From a virus: a DNA stretch of 60,450 bases. Made by a program: the position numbers and the translations under genes. Numbering within the stretch: position 1 is the stretch's first letter; every line of letters begins with the position of its first letter. Positions 41,597 through 49,182 of the stretch are shown here, piece after piece. The stretch is from positions 1 through 60,450 of IMG/VR virus record IMGVR_UViG_3300028377_000012; one strand, 5' to 3'. The notes below the pieces were generated by a model, which saw only the letters and a program-made list of their open reading frames with translations, did no database searches and had not been told where the DNA came from.

Positions 41597-43132
41597 ATGA
41601 GAACAGACATCAAATCAATCAAGGGAGAAATTGTATCCATTTATGAAGAAGGTGGATCAAAAGCAGATGCCGCACGTTTTATTATGGATAAGACAGGTTT
41701 AAAAACGACGGCATCGAAAGATTGGGCGAAAAAAATTTATGAAGAATGCTCAATATTTGGGAGTTGCGAAGAAGATGACGGTAAAGTTGACGAATTTGAT
41801 GACTTGGAATCCACACCACAAAAATTGAAGTCAGATTTAGAATTTGAAGACAAATATATTTATAATAATGAAGCTGACACCTATCTATTCTTATTAGATA
41901 GACGGTTTGGTAAAAATATTGTGTTGGGTGGCGAAAAGATTAGGTCACTAATTAAAAACTATAGTAATTTTGATGGTGAACCCGAATCAATCAACAAAGT
42001 GGCTATTAATTATGGCATCCCACGTAAGATGCTTATCGCAATCTTGAAAATTTTGGGCATCACACATGACTCATTACCTATGACAGATGAAGAAATCGCT
42101 GAAAAATCAGATGATGAACTTCTAAAGGAATATGTAGTTAATAAAAAATTTGCATTGAATCAGAAGATTCAAAAAGAAGATTGGAAAAATACTAAGGATA
42201 GTGCAAAAAAATGGGATGCGTTTGTAACTGGTAGATACACCCCATGGAAAGAGGCTATTGAATCGTGGGAAGCACCAAAAATTCCAACCCTTTGGGAAAA
42301 TGATGAATACTGTGAAAATAGTGATATTGAAAATACGTTTTTATGCGTTCTTACCGATACTCACATTGGCGAGTTAACAAAAAATTCATGGTCTGGTAAA
42401 ACATTTAACACTCCCAAAGCAATTGCAAATATTGTGTCATATATTCGTCAAATTGATGAAAAACTTAGTGAGCGTAAGGTAGTTCCGACTAAGTGTCAAC
42501 TTGTAATCATGGGTGATATCCTTAATTCATGTGTTGATGGCGAAACGCGCAGAGGAACTAAGCTGCATAATGACATTGTGAATGCCGAACTTTTTAAAGT
42601 TGGTATGAATGTTCTCGTAGCATTCGTTGATGCACTTAAGCAAATTTTTCCGACTGTCAACATAAACTGTATTAAAGGTAATCATGATAGTTTTCTTATT
42701 CAAAGTGTATATTTTGCATGTGAAAAGTATTTTGAAACTGTTGAAAATTTAAATTGGAAAATTTGTGACTATTGGATTGATTCATTTAAAATAAATAATT
42801 GTTACTTCATGTATGCCCACGGTAAAGACGACGATTGTCACATTTCACTCCCTAAATCTAATCCCAAAAAGTTTGAAAGTTTTGTTCAATCATTGTTACT
42901 TAGCAAAATCGAAGAATTAGTTGGGGTAAAGAGTAAATATTTTATATCTGGACACCTTCATTCATATCAACAAATTGAAAATAATGATTTTGAATCTATT
43001 CAAGTTCCTTCTATGAGTGGATCAGCAGATGTGTTTGCAGATACTCTTGGGTATCGATCAAAAGCACGACAAAATTGTTTTATAGTAGGTCAGGATCATA
43101 TTGAAGAAGTGTTTCACTTCTATTTTGAGTAA
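41597..43132 (+). CDS. Calcineurin-like metallophosphoesterase with N-terminal helical/HTH region
   Basis: This 511-residue protein carries phosphoesterase motifs in the C-terminal half: VLTDTHIGEL near residue 252, VIMGDILNSC near 305, IKGNHDSF near 360, and FISGHLHSYQQ near 452. The N-terminal 230 residues have a helical part (GGSKADAARFIMDKTGL) and a second (INKVAINYGIPRKMLIAILK) that reads like a helix-turn-helix. This is distinct from gp47. Possible substrates are nucleic acid or nucleotides. It follows the late small genes, so it may be expressed late. Confidence 0.8.
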   Translation: MRTDIKSIKGEIVSIYEEGGSKADAARFIMDKTGLKTTASKDWAKKIYEECSIFGSCEEDDGKVDEFDDLESTPQKLKSDLEFEDKYIYNNEADTYLFLLDRRFGKNIVLGGEKIRSLIKNYSNFDGEPESINKVAINYGIPRKMLIAILKILGITHDSLPMTDEEIAEKSDDELLKEYVVNKKFALNQKIQKEDWKNTKDSAKKWDAFVTGRYTPWKEAIESWEAPKIPTLWENDEYCENSDIENTFLCVLTDTHIGELTKNSWSGKTFNTPKAIANIVSYIRQIDEKLSERKVVPTKCQLVIMGDILNSCVDGETRRGTKLHNDIVNAELFKVGMNVLVAFVDALKQIFPTVNINCIKGNHDSFLIQSVYFACEKYFETVENLNWKICDYWIDSFKINNCYFMYAHGKDDDCHISLPKSNPKKFESFVQSLLLSKIEELVGVKSKYFISGHLHSYQQIENNDFESIQVPSMSGSADVFADTLGYRSKARQNCFIVGQDHIEEVFHFYFE

Positions 43133-43172
43133 AGTTGGTTGTTTACTATAAATAATTAAAATAACCAACTTT
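43131..43172. repeat. 10-bp inverted repeat flanking a late promoter
   Basis: AAAGTTGGTT (43131-43140) and AACCAACTTT (43163-43172) flank a 22-nt loop that contains the late octamer at 43147-43154. The left arm overlaps the stop of the phosphoesterase gene. Confidence 0.9.
43147..43154 (+). promoter_or_regulatory. Late promoter octamer
   Basis: TATAAATA followed by ATTAAAA, about 32 nt before the ATG at 43187, leaving a leader of roughly 26 nt. Confidence 0.65.
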
Positions 43173-43186
43173 AATTAACTTATATT

Positions 43187-43636
43187 ATGACTAATAACAA
43201 CGACGATTTCGAACAACTGTGGAATGTATATTCTCAGCCTACTATTAATGAATCTACTGAAGAAACCGACGAGGACGAGGAAACCGTTGAAGAAGGTATA
43301 TGGGATCGCGCAAAAGCTCGCGTGGCTGGTGTTAAAGGTGCGGCGGGTGCAAGTGCAACACATCTAAAAAAGGCGTTCGGTGGAGGTCAAGGCGAGAGAG
43401 CGCAAGATGTCCGTGGTCAATATGATAAAAATAAATCATATAATATCATGAACAGTCACGCAGTTAACATTGATAAGCAATTGTCGAGTTTAGTAACAGA
43501 CGCAACAAAACTTGGTATTATGGATGCGGATCAGGCGGAGCAATTTGCCAAAGATATCTCATCAAAGGTTCATGGGATTTTAAAACAACGTGCAGGTAAT
43601 AAGTCATTTGATACTAAAGGTCAAAAGAACTTTTAA
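43187..43636 (+). CDS. Late protein, internal/core-protein-like, 149 aa
   Basis: An acidic N-terminus ends in PTINESTEETDEDEETVEEG. This contains an (I/L)-x-E/S site (I-N-E before S, residue 23) and a second V-E-E/G site. A basic Ala/Gly-rich stretch (WDRAKARVAGVKGAAGASAT) and a helical C-terminus follow. The two-part layout, acidic leader plus basic cargo, is that of T4 internal proteins. It is followed by a clear Rho-independent terminator. Confidence 0.6.
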   Translation: MTNNNDDFEQLWNVYSQPTINESTEETDEDEETVEEGIWDRAKARVAGVKGAAGASATHLKKAFGGGQGERAQDVRGQYDKNKSYNIMNSHAVNIDKQLSSLVTDATKLGIMDADQAEQFAKDISSKVHGILKQRAGNKSFDTKGQKNF

Positions 43637-43660
43637 TCCACCAACATATTGAATTTACAA

Positions 43661-43686
43661 AATCCCATAGAAATATGGGATTTTTT
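43661..43686 (+). terminator. Rho-independent terminator
   Basis: A 9-bp perfect stem AATCCCATA/TATGGGATT with a GAAA tetraloop, followed by TTTT. It ends the preceding late gene and lies just before an early promoter. Confidence 0.9.
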
Positions 43687-43687
43687 A

Positions 43688-43715
43688 TTGCATTCTTATA
43701 TTTCTGTGGTATAAT
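43688..43715 (+). promoter_or_regulatory. Early sigma70-type promoter
   Basis: TTGCAT, 16-nt spacer ending TGG, TATAAT, then 6 nt to the ATG at 43722; predicted leaderless. Confidence 0.8.
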
Positions 43716-43721
43716 AGGAGT

Positions 43722-43949
43722 ATGGATATAACACAAGCAAAACAAAACAAAGGTAAAAAGGTATTAATTAGAGAAACGGGTGAAAGGGGTATATTTACGG
43801 AAGGTATTTTAGAACTCGACCCATCTGGAACAGCTATAAAAGTTTGTCATGTTTGGCATGACATTCGTGACGTTGAGCTAGTATCAGTTCTTGATGGACA
43901 CTCAATTAATGAGTCAGGTAATGATGGCGAACAACTAATCAATGGCTAA
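43722..43949 (+). CDS. Hypothetical protein, 75 aa
   Basis: A small beta-rich acidic protein (GKKVLIRETGERGIFTEGIL, then IKVCHVWHDIRDVELV) that could be a small barrel. The early promoter is placed so that +1 falls on the ATG, although AGGAG sits directly before it. It is the first gene of an early operon leading to the kinase. Confidence 0.65.
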   Translation: MDITQAKQNKGKKVLIRETGERGIFTEGILELDPSGTAIKVCHVWHDIRDVELVSVLDGHSINESGNDGEQLING

Positions 43950-44058
43950 TATGCAAGCCGATACTTTAAGAACAATCAATATTCATTATACAAAAGAAAG
44001 TAAGTCAAAATACACCCAACATATGGGTAAGAAGCAACTAACAAAACAAAACAAATAA
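43942..44058 (+). CDS. Small basic peptide, 38 aa
   Basis: An ATG within the last codons of the upstream gene (overlap 8 nt) opens a 38-codon frame with a Lys/Gln/Thr-rich basic product (TKESKSKYTQHMGKKQLTKQ). The close coupling supports a real gene; the function is unknown. Confidence 0.45.
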   Translation: MANMQADTLRTINIHYTKESKSKYTQHMGKKQLTKQNK

Positions 44059-44064
44059 TTTCAT

Positions 44065-44799
44065 ATGCCATTAATTACAGTATCAGGAACCCAAGGAATC
44101 GGTAAATCAACATTTATCGAAGATTTTTTAATTCAATATCCAATGTTTAAAACACCCGAACGAACATATCGGGATGTTATTAAGGAAAAGGGTTTGAAAA
44201 TTAATAAGGAAACAACAAAATATTCACAAGGATTAATTTTAGACTCAATCATTGAAGTCATGAATTCGTATTCTAAATCAGATGATATTATTTTTGATAG
44301 ATGCCCTCTTGATAATCTTGTGTATAGTTTATGGGCATATGAAAAAGGGATTGGAGATATGGATGATGATTTTGTCACTGAGTGCATTCAAAAATCTCGT
44401 CTTGCAATGCAAAAAATCGATTTGATTTTACTTATCCCAATAACAACTCAAAATATAGAAATTATTGAAGGTGAAAATAGAGAAATTGATGCCGTATACC
44501 AAAAAGAAATTAATGAAGTGTTTCAGGGTCTAAAAAGACTCCGCGATAAAGGAACCGATGACACATTTTTTGTTAAAGATGACTGTTCGCCCATTATTGA
44601 AATTTATGGTTCACGACAAGATCGTATCAATATGACAAAGCTTTACCTCAAAGAAAATGGCTCATTTTATGGAGATGAAGATAACATGCTGTTGGATGCT
44701 CGCGGTGATGTCATTGGCGGTGAAGATGACTCTGTTGATAACGTAGATCGTGATAAATTAATTTCTATGCTAAACATAGGAACTAAAGATAAGAAATAA
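44065..44799 (+). CDS. P-loop nucleotide/nucleoside kinase-like ATPase
   Basis: A 244-residue protein with Walker A VSGTQGIGKSTFIEDF near residue 8 and DDIIFDRCPLDNLVY near residue 75. The latter is like the D-R-x-P-x-D segment of deoxynucleoside and thymidylate kinases and AAA_28 proteins. A lid-like region follows (NREIDAVYQKEINEVF), and the C-terminal 50 residues are acidic and look disordered. It may feed dNTP synthesis; the substrate is unknown. It lies between small early genes and primase. Confidence 0.7.
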   Translation: MPLITVSGTQGIGKSTFIEDFLIQYPMFKTPERTYRDVIKEKGLKINKETTKYSQGLILDSIIEVMNSYSKSDDIIFDRCPLDNLVYSLWAYEKGIGDMDDDFVTECIQKSRLAMQKIDLILLIPITTQNIEIIEGENREIDAVYQKEINEVFQGLKRLRDKGTDDTFFVKDDCSPIIEIYGSRQDRINMTKLYLKENGSFYGDEDNMLLDARGDVIGGEDDSVDNVDRDKLISMLNIGTKDKK

Positions 44800-44805
44800 A
44801 CTTTA

Positions 44806-44834
44806 TTGACTTTAGCCCTCATATAATGTAATAT
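44806..44834 (+). promoter_or_regulatory. Early sigma70-type promoter for primase
   Basis: TTGACT, 17-nt spacer, TAATAT, then 11 nt to the ATG at 44846, giving a leader of about 5 nt. An overlapping TATAAT at 44822 has no matching -35 box. Confidence 0.6.
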
Positions 44835-44845
44835 GGGGGTTAATT

Positions 44846-45892
44846 ATGTTTGAAAATGGATTACCAGTCGAATATGTAGAGCAATATGTTCAACAATATG
44901 TTGGATATGTTAAATCTCGCTCTAATGGACGTTTAAACGGAGGCTGTCCGTTTTGCAAGGAAGGTAACTCATGGGGCAAACAAAGCCGTTTTTGGTATGA
45001 TCCTGAGCGAGAGGGAGTGTCTGGGACATGTCTATGTTATAATTGTGGGTATTGCAATGGCAGTGCTAATTTTATATCTGAGGTAAGTGGTCTAACATAC
45101 AGGGAAATCAATACAGAATTAATGGATTATGATATTGTCCCAAAGGATTTAGCATATAATTTAAAAAGCATACCTATAGTCACAACTCCTACCAAAATTT
45201 TACCTACAGATTCTATAAATCTGTTTGATAAGACGCAGCTTGATTATTATAAAGATGAACCAATTGTAAAAACGGCACTTGAATATATTAAATTAAGAAA
45301 GCTGGAACATGCACCATCAAGGCCAAAATCATTGTATGTATCTACAGAGGATTTTGTTCATAAAAATAGATTAATCATCCCATACTATTATGATAATCAG
45401 GTTCAGTGGTATCAAACTAGGCGACTACTCGATGATGATTCATCAAATTATTTAAGCAAAGGGCATTCAGAAAAGATTCTCCCTAATATGGATAATATCG
45501 ATGTAGACTACCCCTATATTTTTATGTTTGAAGGGTATATCGATAGCATGTTTGTAAAAAACAGTTCGTGCGTATCAGGTATTACAAAAGAGGGTGATTT
45601 TACATTGACCGATTTTCAGAAAAATCAATTAGCAATGTTTCCAACTCATGAAATTATTTGGATATTGGATTCACCATTTCTCGATGATACCGCAAGAGTG
45701 AAAACTCAATCATTATTAGACAAAGGTGAAAAAATATTTGAATGGCCTAGAAATATTGGTGAATTATATAAAGACTTTAATGAAATAATTGTTGATAATC
45801 AGGGACAAGAAATCCCTAGTGATTTTATTTTAAAAAATTCAATCACTAGGGATTCAAAAAATCCTTTAAAGGGTTTGGTGATTAATCTGTGA
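44846..45892 (+). CDS. 61: DNA primase (T4 gp61-like)
   Basis: This 348-residue protein (T4 gp61 is 342) makes RNA primers with gp41. The N-terminal zinc-binding domain has GGCPFCKEG near residue 34 and LCYNCGYC near residue 66. The catalytic part has RLIIPYYYDN, a Toprim-like FMFEGYIDSMFV near residue 228, and EIIWILDSPF near residue 270 with its acidic residues. The last 25 codons contain a perfect 14-bp inverted repeat. The 3' end overlaps the convergent gene by 11 bp. Confidence 0.88.
   Translation: MFENGLPVEYVEQYVQQYVGYVKSRSNGRLNGGCPFCKEGNSWGKQSRFWYDPEREGVSGTCLCYNCGYCNGSANFISEVSGLTYREINTELMDYDIVPKDLAYNLKSIPIVTTPTKILPTDSINLFDKTQLDYYKDEPIVKTALEYIKLRKLEHAPSRPKSLYVSTEDFVHKNRLIIPYYYDNQVQWYQTRRLLDDDSSNYLSKGHSEKILPNMDNIDVDYPYIFMFEGYIDSMFVKNSSCVSGITKEGDFTLTDFQKNQLAMFPTHEIIWILDSPFLDDTARVKTQSLLDKGEKIFEWPRNIGELYKDFNEIIVDNQGQEIPSDFILKNSITRDSKNPLKGLVINL
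45811..45854. repeat. Perfect 14-bp inverted repeat in the primase 3' end
   Basis: AATCCCTAGTGATT (45811-45824) and AATCACTAGGGATT (45841-45854) with a 16-nt AT-rich loop. No T-run follows on either strand. Confidence 0.95.
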
Positions 45893-46490
45893 TTGGTATT
45901 AGCTCCTGATTTGATCCCAAAGAGAAGGGGACATCATCATCATATGTAGATAAATCAGACTTATTAAGCCAAATTACATCGACATTTCTAAGGGTGTCTT
46001 GATTATATGTTTTAATAAGATATGGGAACGGGCGATCAGCGGTTTTGTTTTCAAATTCGGGTGGGTAGTTACCAGCCTTTTCAAATTCTTCACCATCTAC
46101 AGATACAGAATCGTCACCGACACCGACACCATAATAGTCAAGGTCGCCATCCATTCGGTCTGCTTCATCTTCAACATCTGAGAAGTATTCTTCTTTAATA
46201 ATTTTCTTACGAATTTCGCCCTTTTCGCCATCCCATTCTGCGTGGAATTTTTTACCTTTATAACCATCGATGTCAATGTCGCCAGTAAATGATGCAGACG
46301 GGTCTAATTTCTTAACGGCACGTTTCCATGCAGGATATGTATTATATTCAGTTACCCTATCGCCATCGTCATCATATGAGGACTCATTTAAAGTGGTCTG
46401 ATTAGTTTGTTTAGGTGCATACATTTCCATTACTAGATCACCTAGTGCGTCAAAGTCTGCTTTTAAATATTTTGGTTTGTTATCGATCAT
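45882..46490 (-). CDS. Late/internal-type acidic protein, 202 aa
   Basis: The N-terminal part ends in NQTTLNESSYDD near residue 35, an L-N-E/S prohead-protease-like site. A segment DRVTEYNTYPAWKRAVKKL follows and is shared in pattern with the protein at 46912 (DRVTEYDDFQKWVYN). The rest is acidic with strands (YKGKKFHAEWDGEKGEIRKK). Two tandem 10-bp repeats lie just upstream of the ATG. It is the last of four minus-strand small genes. It may be a processed head-internal protein; the biochemical function is unknown. Confidence 0.6.
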   Translation of the reverse strand: MIDNKPKYLKADFDALGDLVMEMYAPKQTNQTTLNESSYDDDGDRVTEYNTYPAWKRAVKKLDPSASFTGDIDIDGYKGKKFHAEWDGEKGEIRKKIIKEEYFSDVEDEADRMDGDLDYYGVGVGDDSVSVDGEEFEKAGNYPPEFENKTADRPFPYLIKTYNQDTLRNVDVIWLNKSDLSTYDDDVPFSLGSNQELIPITD

Positions 46491-46500
46491 AATTTTGTTA

Positions 46501-46520
46501 TAGTTTGTTATAGTTTGTTA
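46501..46520. repeat. Tandem 10-bp repeat at gene junction
   Basis: TATAGTTTGT occurs twice in succession, between the stop region of the 46508 gene and the ATG at 46490. Confidence 0.9.
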
Positions 46521-46882
46521 GATGGGATAATAAATCCAATGGAATTTTGTTCATCCCATACAGAAACTAAGTCACCAGAGTCTTTTTGTAAGATACACCC
46601 CCTATTGGCCTCAGATACTCCAGTAGTCCCATCTCTAAATTTAGGATCTCCCTTTCTCGCTAGTTCTAAATCGTGTTTTGAATAATAACAATGGGAGTCT
46701 CTAAGGCTAAAATAGTTTTGTTGTTTTAAAAATGTTGTAAATTCATTTTTATCTGTAAATTCAACGGCATTTGCATTTTTACTAATCCAATTTAGCGCAT
46801 CTGGAATGATGGGATCAGACGGTTTTCGATTTTCTGAATATGCTTCAAAAATTAACTCATTTTCTGTGTCGTAATAGCTCAT
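46508..46882 (-). CDS. Internal-protein-like gene with shared leader, 124 aa
   Basis: The first 16 residues, MSYYDTENELIFEAYS, are identical to those of the next gene upstream, and the DNA is identical over 49 bp. I-F-E before A is a T4-type prohead-protease site. The remainder (mixed, with KFRDGTTGVSEANRGCI and a C-terminal SVWDEQNSIGFIIPSNKL) is unrelated to the partner. This leader-plus-variable-cargo layout is as in T4 internal proteins IPI-IPIII. The function of the cargo is unknown. Confidence 0.65.
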   Translation of the reverse strand: MSYYDTENELIFEAYSENRKPSDPIIPDALNWISKNANAVEFTDKNEFTTFLKQQNYFSLRDSHCYYSKHDLELARKGDPKFRDGTTGVSEANRGCILQKDSGDLVSVWDEQNSIGFIIPSNKL

Positions 46883-46884
46883 AT
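46836..46884. repeat. 49-bp leader repeat, copy 1
   Basis: Identical to 47171-47219. It covers the start codon and the first 15-16 codons of the internal-protein-like gene. Confidence 0.95.
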
Positions 46885-46911
46885 GTTTAATTAATATTTT
46901 TTTGGGGGCTG

Positions 46912-47217
46912 TTATAGTTCACCGATATCCATATTTCGGACTTGTTTAGTATTATTATATACCCATTTTTGGAAATCATCATATTCAGTTACTCTATCGT
47001 CCTTAAATGAATATATTACACTTTGACGATCAGATTTACGATATACTTCTAAGAACCACTGCCCATTTATTTTAAATGGGACTTCAGCCGTCTTCAACAT
47101 AAAACCAGAGTCTCCATGGAATCCATCCTTCCAGTTGGTTGGTAATTCATCACCCTCTATGTCATTAATCGAATATGCTTCAAAAATTAACTCATTTTCT
47201 GTGTCGTAATAGCTCAT
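46912..47217 (-). CDS. Internal-protein-like gene with shared leader, 101 aa
   Basis: It has the same 16-residue leader as the gene at 46508, then a different body (DELPTNWKDGFHGDSGFM). The body includes the DRVTEYDDFQKWVYN segment that also occurs in the 45882 gene. So leader and body motifs are shared with different neighbours. A small late-type protein; the function is unknown. Confidence 0.65.
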   Translation of the reverse strand: MSYYDTENELIFEAYSINDIEGDELPTNWKDGFHGDSGFMLKTAEVPFKINGQWFLEVYRKSDRQSVIYSFKDDRVTEYDDFQKWVYNNTKQVRNMDIGEL

Positions 47218-47219
47218 AT
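47171..47219. repeat. 49-bp leader repeat, copy 2
   Basis: Identical to 46836-46884, at the start of the 46912 gene. Confidence 0.95.
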
Positions 47220-47692
47220 TATTTTTTTAGATTTGGGAATTGCTGCAATAGTTCACGTTCTTTTCTATCAGAACCAACAACGTGTGATGCAAGGACTTCG
47301 GCCATACCAGCAGCTTCCTCAGCAATGCGAGTAACACGCTTACCTTGAGAACGAACCACACCACGGAACGCAGATCCATCGCGGTCAACACGATTCAGGA
47401 AGTGATTAAGTGAATCCTCATTGTCAATAGAATTAATAAGGTCAGCAAAATCATTAAGAATAGCAATCCATTTTTTAGCTCCGATAATATTTGATTTATT
47501 AATTTGTTTGAATGAATTAGGATTTATATCATACTCAGCGGGATCAGTTCCATCATCTAATGTTTCCTCAAAAGCATCACGCTCTGGGGAAATATCTTGT
47601 AGTTCTTCATCATCACCTTGTAACGGAGAATTTGACAGTTCTTCTTCAAGAACTTTTAAAAAATGTTTTGCAAAAATATTATCTTTTTTCAT
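47219..47692 (-). CDS. Late protein, core/internal-protein-like, 157 aa
   Basis: The N-terminal helix MKKDNIFAKHFLKVLEEELS contains L-E-E sites. An acidic linker (residues 20-50) and a helical body (KKWIAILNDFADLINSIDN, then RIAEEAAGMAEVLASHVVG) follow. A late octamer lies upstream with an 18-nt gap to ATG, longer than at most late genes. It is the first gene of the minus-strand late cluster. It may be a head-core protein; no family is recognised. Confidence 0.6.
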   Translation of the reverse strand: MKKDNIFAKHFLKVLEEELSNSPLQGDDEELQDISPERDAFEETLDDGTDPAEYDINPNSFKQINKSNIIGAKKWIAILNDFADLINSIDNEDSLNHFLNRVDRDGSAFRGVVRSQGKRVTRIAEEAAGMAEVLASHVVGSDRKERELLQQFPNLKK

Positions 47693-47710
47693 ATGGTTAA
47701 AGCTTTTAAT

Positions 47711-47743
47711 TATTTATTAAAATCCCCCATTTTTATATAAATA
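47711..47743. promoter_or_regulatory. Divergent pair of late promoters
   Basis: AATAAATA at 47718-47711 points left to the 47692 gene, and TATAAATA at 47736-47743 points right to the 47752 gene. The octamers are 17 bp apart. Confidence 0.7.
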
Positions 47744-47751
47744 ATTAATAT

Positions 47752-48129
47752 ATGATGAATACTTTAGAAAAACTTATTAATGAAGATTTAGTGAATCACT
47801 CTCAAAATCAAGGCTATAATGGTAACAACATGATTTATCAGCGTCCATCGCAGATGTCACTTGTAGATATTTTGAAAGCTGACAAGGGCGAATGGGAAAA
47901 AGCTAAAAAAGTTTTACCATATCAATTGGGGACTGTGATGGATCAAGTAATTCATCAATACGATGCAACCACTGATCTTAAAAATAAATTTGTAATTGCA
48001 CTAAAGAATCCTATTGTGTCTGATGATGAACAAAGTAAAGAGATAATAAAAAAAATCATGGACGAATTAGATAAAGTAAATATTGCGCTTAATAATGTTG
48101 GGTCAGAAATTCAAAAAATGACAATTTAA
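47752..48129 (+). CDS. Late hypothetical protein, 125 aa
   Basis: A helical protein beginning MMNTLEKLINEDLVNHS (I-N-E before D, another protease-like site). A helical body follows (EWEKAKKVLPYQLGTVMDQV and a C-terminal coiled coil). A late octamer lies 8 nt upstream of the ATG. Possibly a head-internal protein; the function is unknown. Confidence 0.6.
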   Translation: MMNTLEKLINEDLVNHSQNQGYNGNNMIYQRPSQMSLVDILKADKGEWEKAKKVLPYQLGTVMDQVIHQYDATTDLKNKFVIALKNPIVSDDEQSKEIIKKIMDELDKVNIALNNVGSEIQKMTI

Positions 48130-48132
48130 ACC

Positions 48133-48160
48133 TTGACAGCGTAGTTATAAGTGTTATAAT
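48133..48160 (+). promoter_or_regulatory. Early sigma70-type promoter
   Basis: TTGACA, 16-nt spacer ending TGT, TATAAT, then 6 nt to the ATG at 48167. This is the closest match to consensus in the window and predicts a leaderless message. Confidence 0.85.
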
Positions 48161-48166
48161 ACACAA

Positions 48167-48580
48167 ATGATAAAAGGATTAGTAATCATTATAGGGATTG
48201 CAGTAGCAATCGGTAGCGTAGGTTTGTTATCTGGGCAAAGTTTTCTTGCATGGTTTATTGCAGGTGTTATTCTTCAATTGTTATTCAATTTTGCATTGAA
48301 TACGGGAATGAAAACATGGGGTCAAGTTCAAATCAATAAACTTCTTGTTGAACGAATGAATACGATTGATAGAAATCGTGTTGAAGTTCCATGTGAAACA
48401 TGTAAAGAAATCAATGAGATTGATCTGTCATTTAATCATGATAATGAATTTAGATGCGAGAAATGTAAAACACTCAATAAGGTTTTTGTAACATGGGACG
48501 TTGTTCAAAAAACAGAAATCCCCGAAAATGCTGTAATTACTGAAGATATTGTTAAACAAATTAAGAAAGAGATTGAGTAA
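48167..48580 (+). CDS. Membrane protein with zinc-ribbon-like tail, 137 aa
   Basis: Two hydrophobic segments (residues about 4-22 and 27-45) form likely inner-membrane helices. A soluble part with VPCETCKEI near residue 70 and FRCEKCKTL near residue 95 follows, four Cys suggesting a zinc ribbon. A strong leaderless-type early promoter lies directly upstream. It may act on the host envelope or a membrane-bound process early in infection; this is inference. Confidence 0.7.
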   Translation: MIKGLVIIIGIAVAIGSVGLLSGQSFLAWFIAGVILQLLFNFALNTGMKTWGQVQINKLLVERMNTIDRNRVEVPCETCKEINEIDLSFNHDNEFRCEKCKTLNKVFVTWDVVQKTEIPENAVITEDIVKQIKKEIE

Positions 48581-48581
48581 T

Positions 48582-48950
48582 ATGGAGTATACTGAACGAT
48601 CAGCGACGGAAATTAGCGCAAAGGATATTCGAAGTATATCCAAAGATGAAATTATCGCATTTAATAGAAAAAAATGGGTGGGTGTTGAGAAAAAATATGG
48701 ATATATTTATGATGAAGCGTTAGAATATGTGGGGTGGTGTAATTTCGATCAATTAACTCCAGAAAATATATTAATTGAATTCCTTAATCTATATATTAAT
48801 TCTATAGACAAGGGAGATAATAGTTTGTGTATTGATCGCCTTAAAAAATCTATTATCGAGACGTTGGGTGCTGTAAAAACTCTCAGAACAGATGCAGATC
48901 AGAAAGAATTTCTATGTAAATTAGATGGGTTTTTTAATAATGGAATCTAA
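48582..48950 (+). CDS. Hypothetical protein, 122 aa
   Basis: A helical soluble protein (EIIAFNRKKWVGVEKKYGYI, then a second helical part CIDRLKKSIIETLGAVKTL). The ATG is chosen one base after the upstream stop; the longer frame would start inside the previous gene. It is probably in the early operon from 48133. No family is recognised. Confidence 0.6.
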   Translation: MEYTERSATEISAKDIRSISKDEIIAFNRKKWVGVEKKYGYIYDEALEYVGWCNFDQLTPENILIEFLNLYINSIDKGDNSLCIDRLKKSIIETLGAVKTLRTDADQKEFLCKLDGFFNNGI

Positions 48951-49182
48951 AATTACTTTAACTGATGACGAAATGATTAAATGGCTCTGTCTTTTTGAGT
49001 GTTTAGACGAAATCCGCAAATATTGTGAAAAAGTCGGCATAGATTGTGAAACAATTATTGGCACAAAGGCAAAACAAGTGCACATAAGGAATTATGTAGA
49101 TGAGCGGTTTCCTACTATGTCAACTGATTTACAGTTAAATCGAATGAATAAATTCTGTCATGATTTCATTTACGCGAATTAA
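48940..49182 (+). CDS. Hypothetical protein, 80 aa
   Basis: A helical Cys-containing small protein (MIKWLCLFECLDEIRKYCEK). It overlaps the upstream gene by 11 nt and the convergent gp14 gene by 4 nt. It is the last gene of the early operon; the function is unknown. Confidence 0.55.
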   Translation: MESKITLTDDEMIKWLCLFECLDEIRKYCEKVGIDCETIIGTKAKQVHIRNYVDERFPTMSTDLQLNRMNKFCHDFIYAN

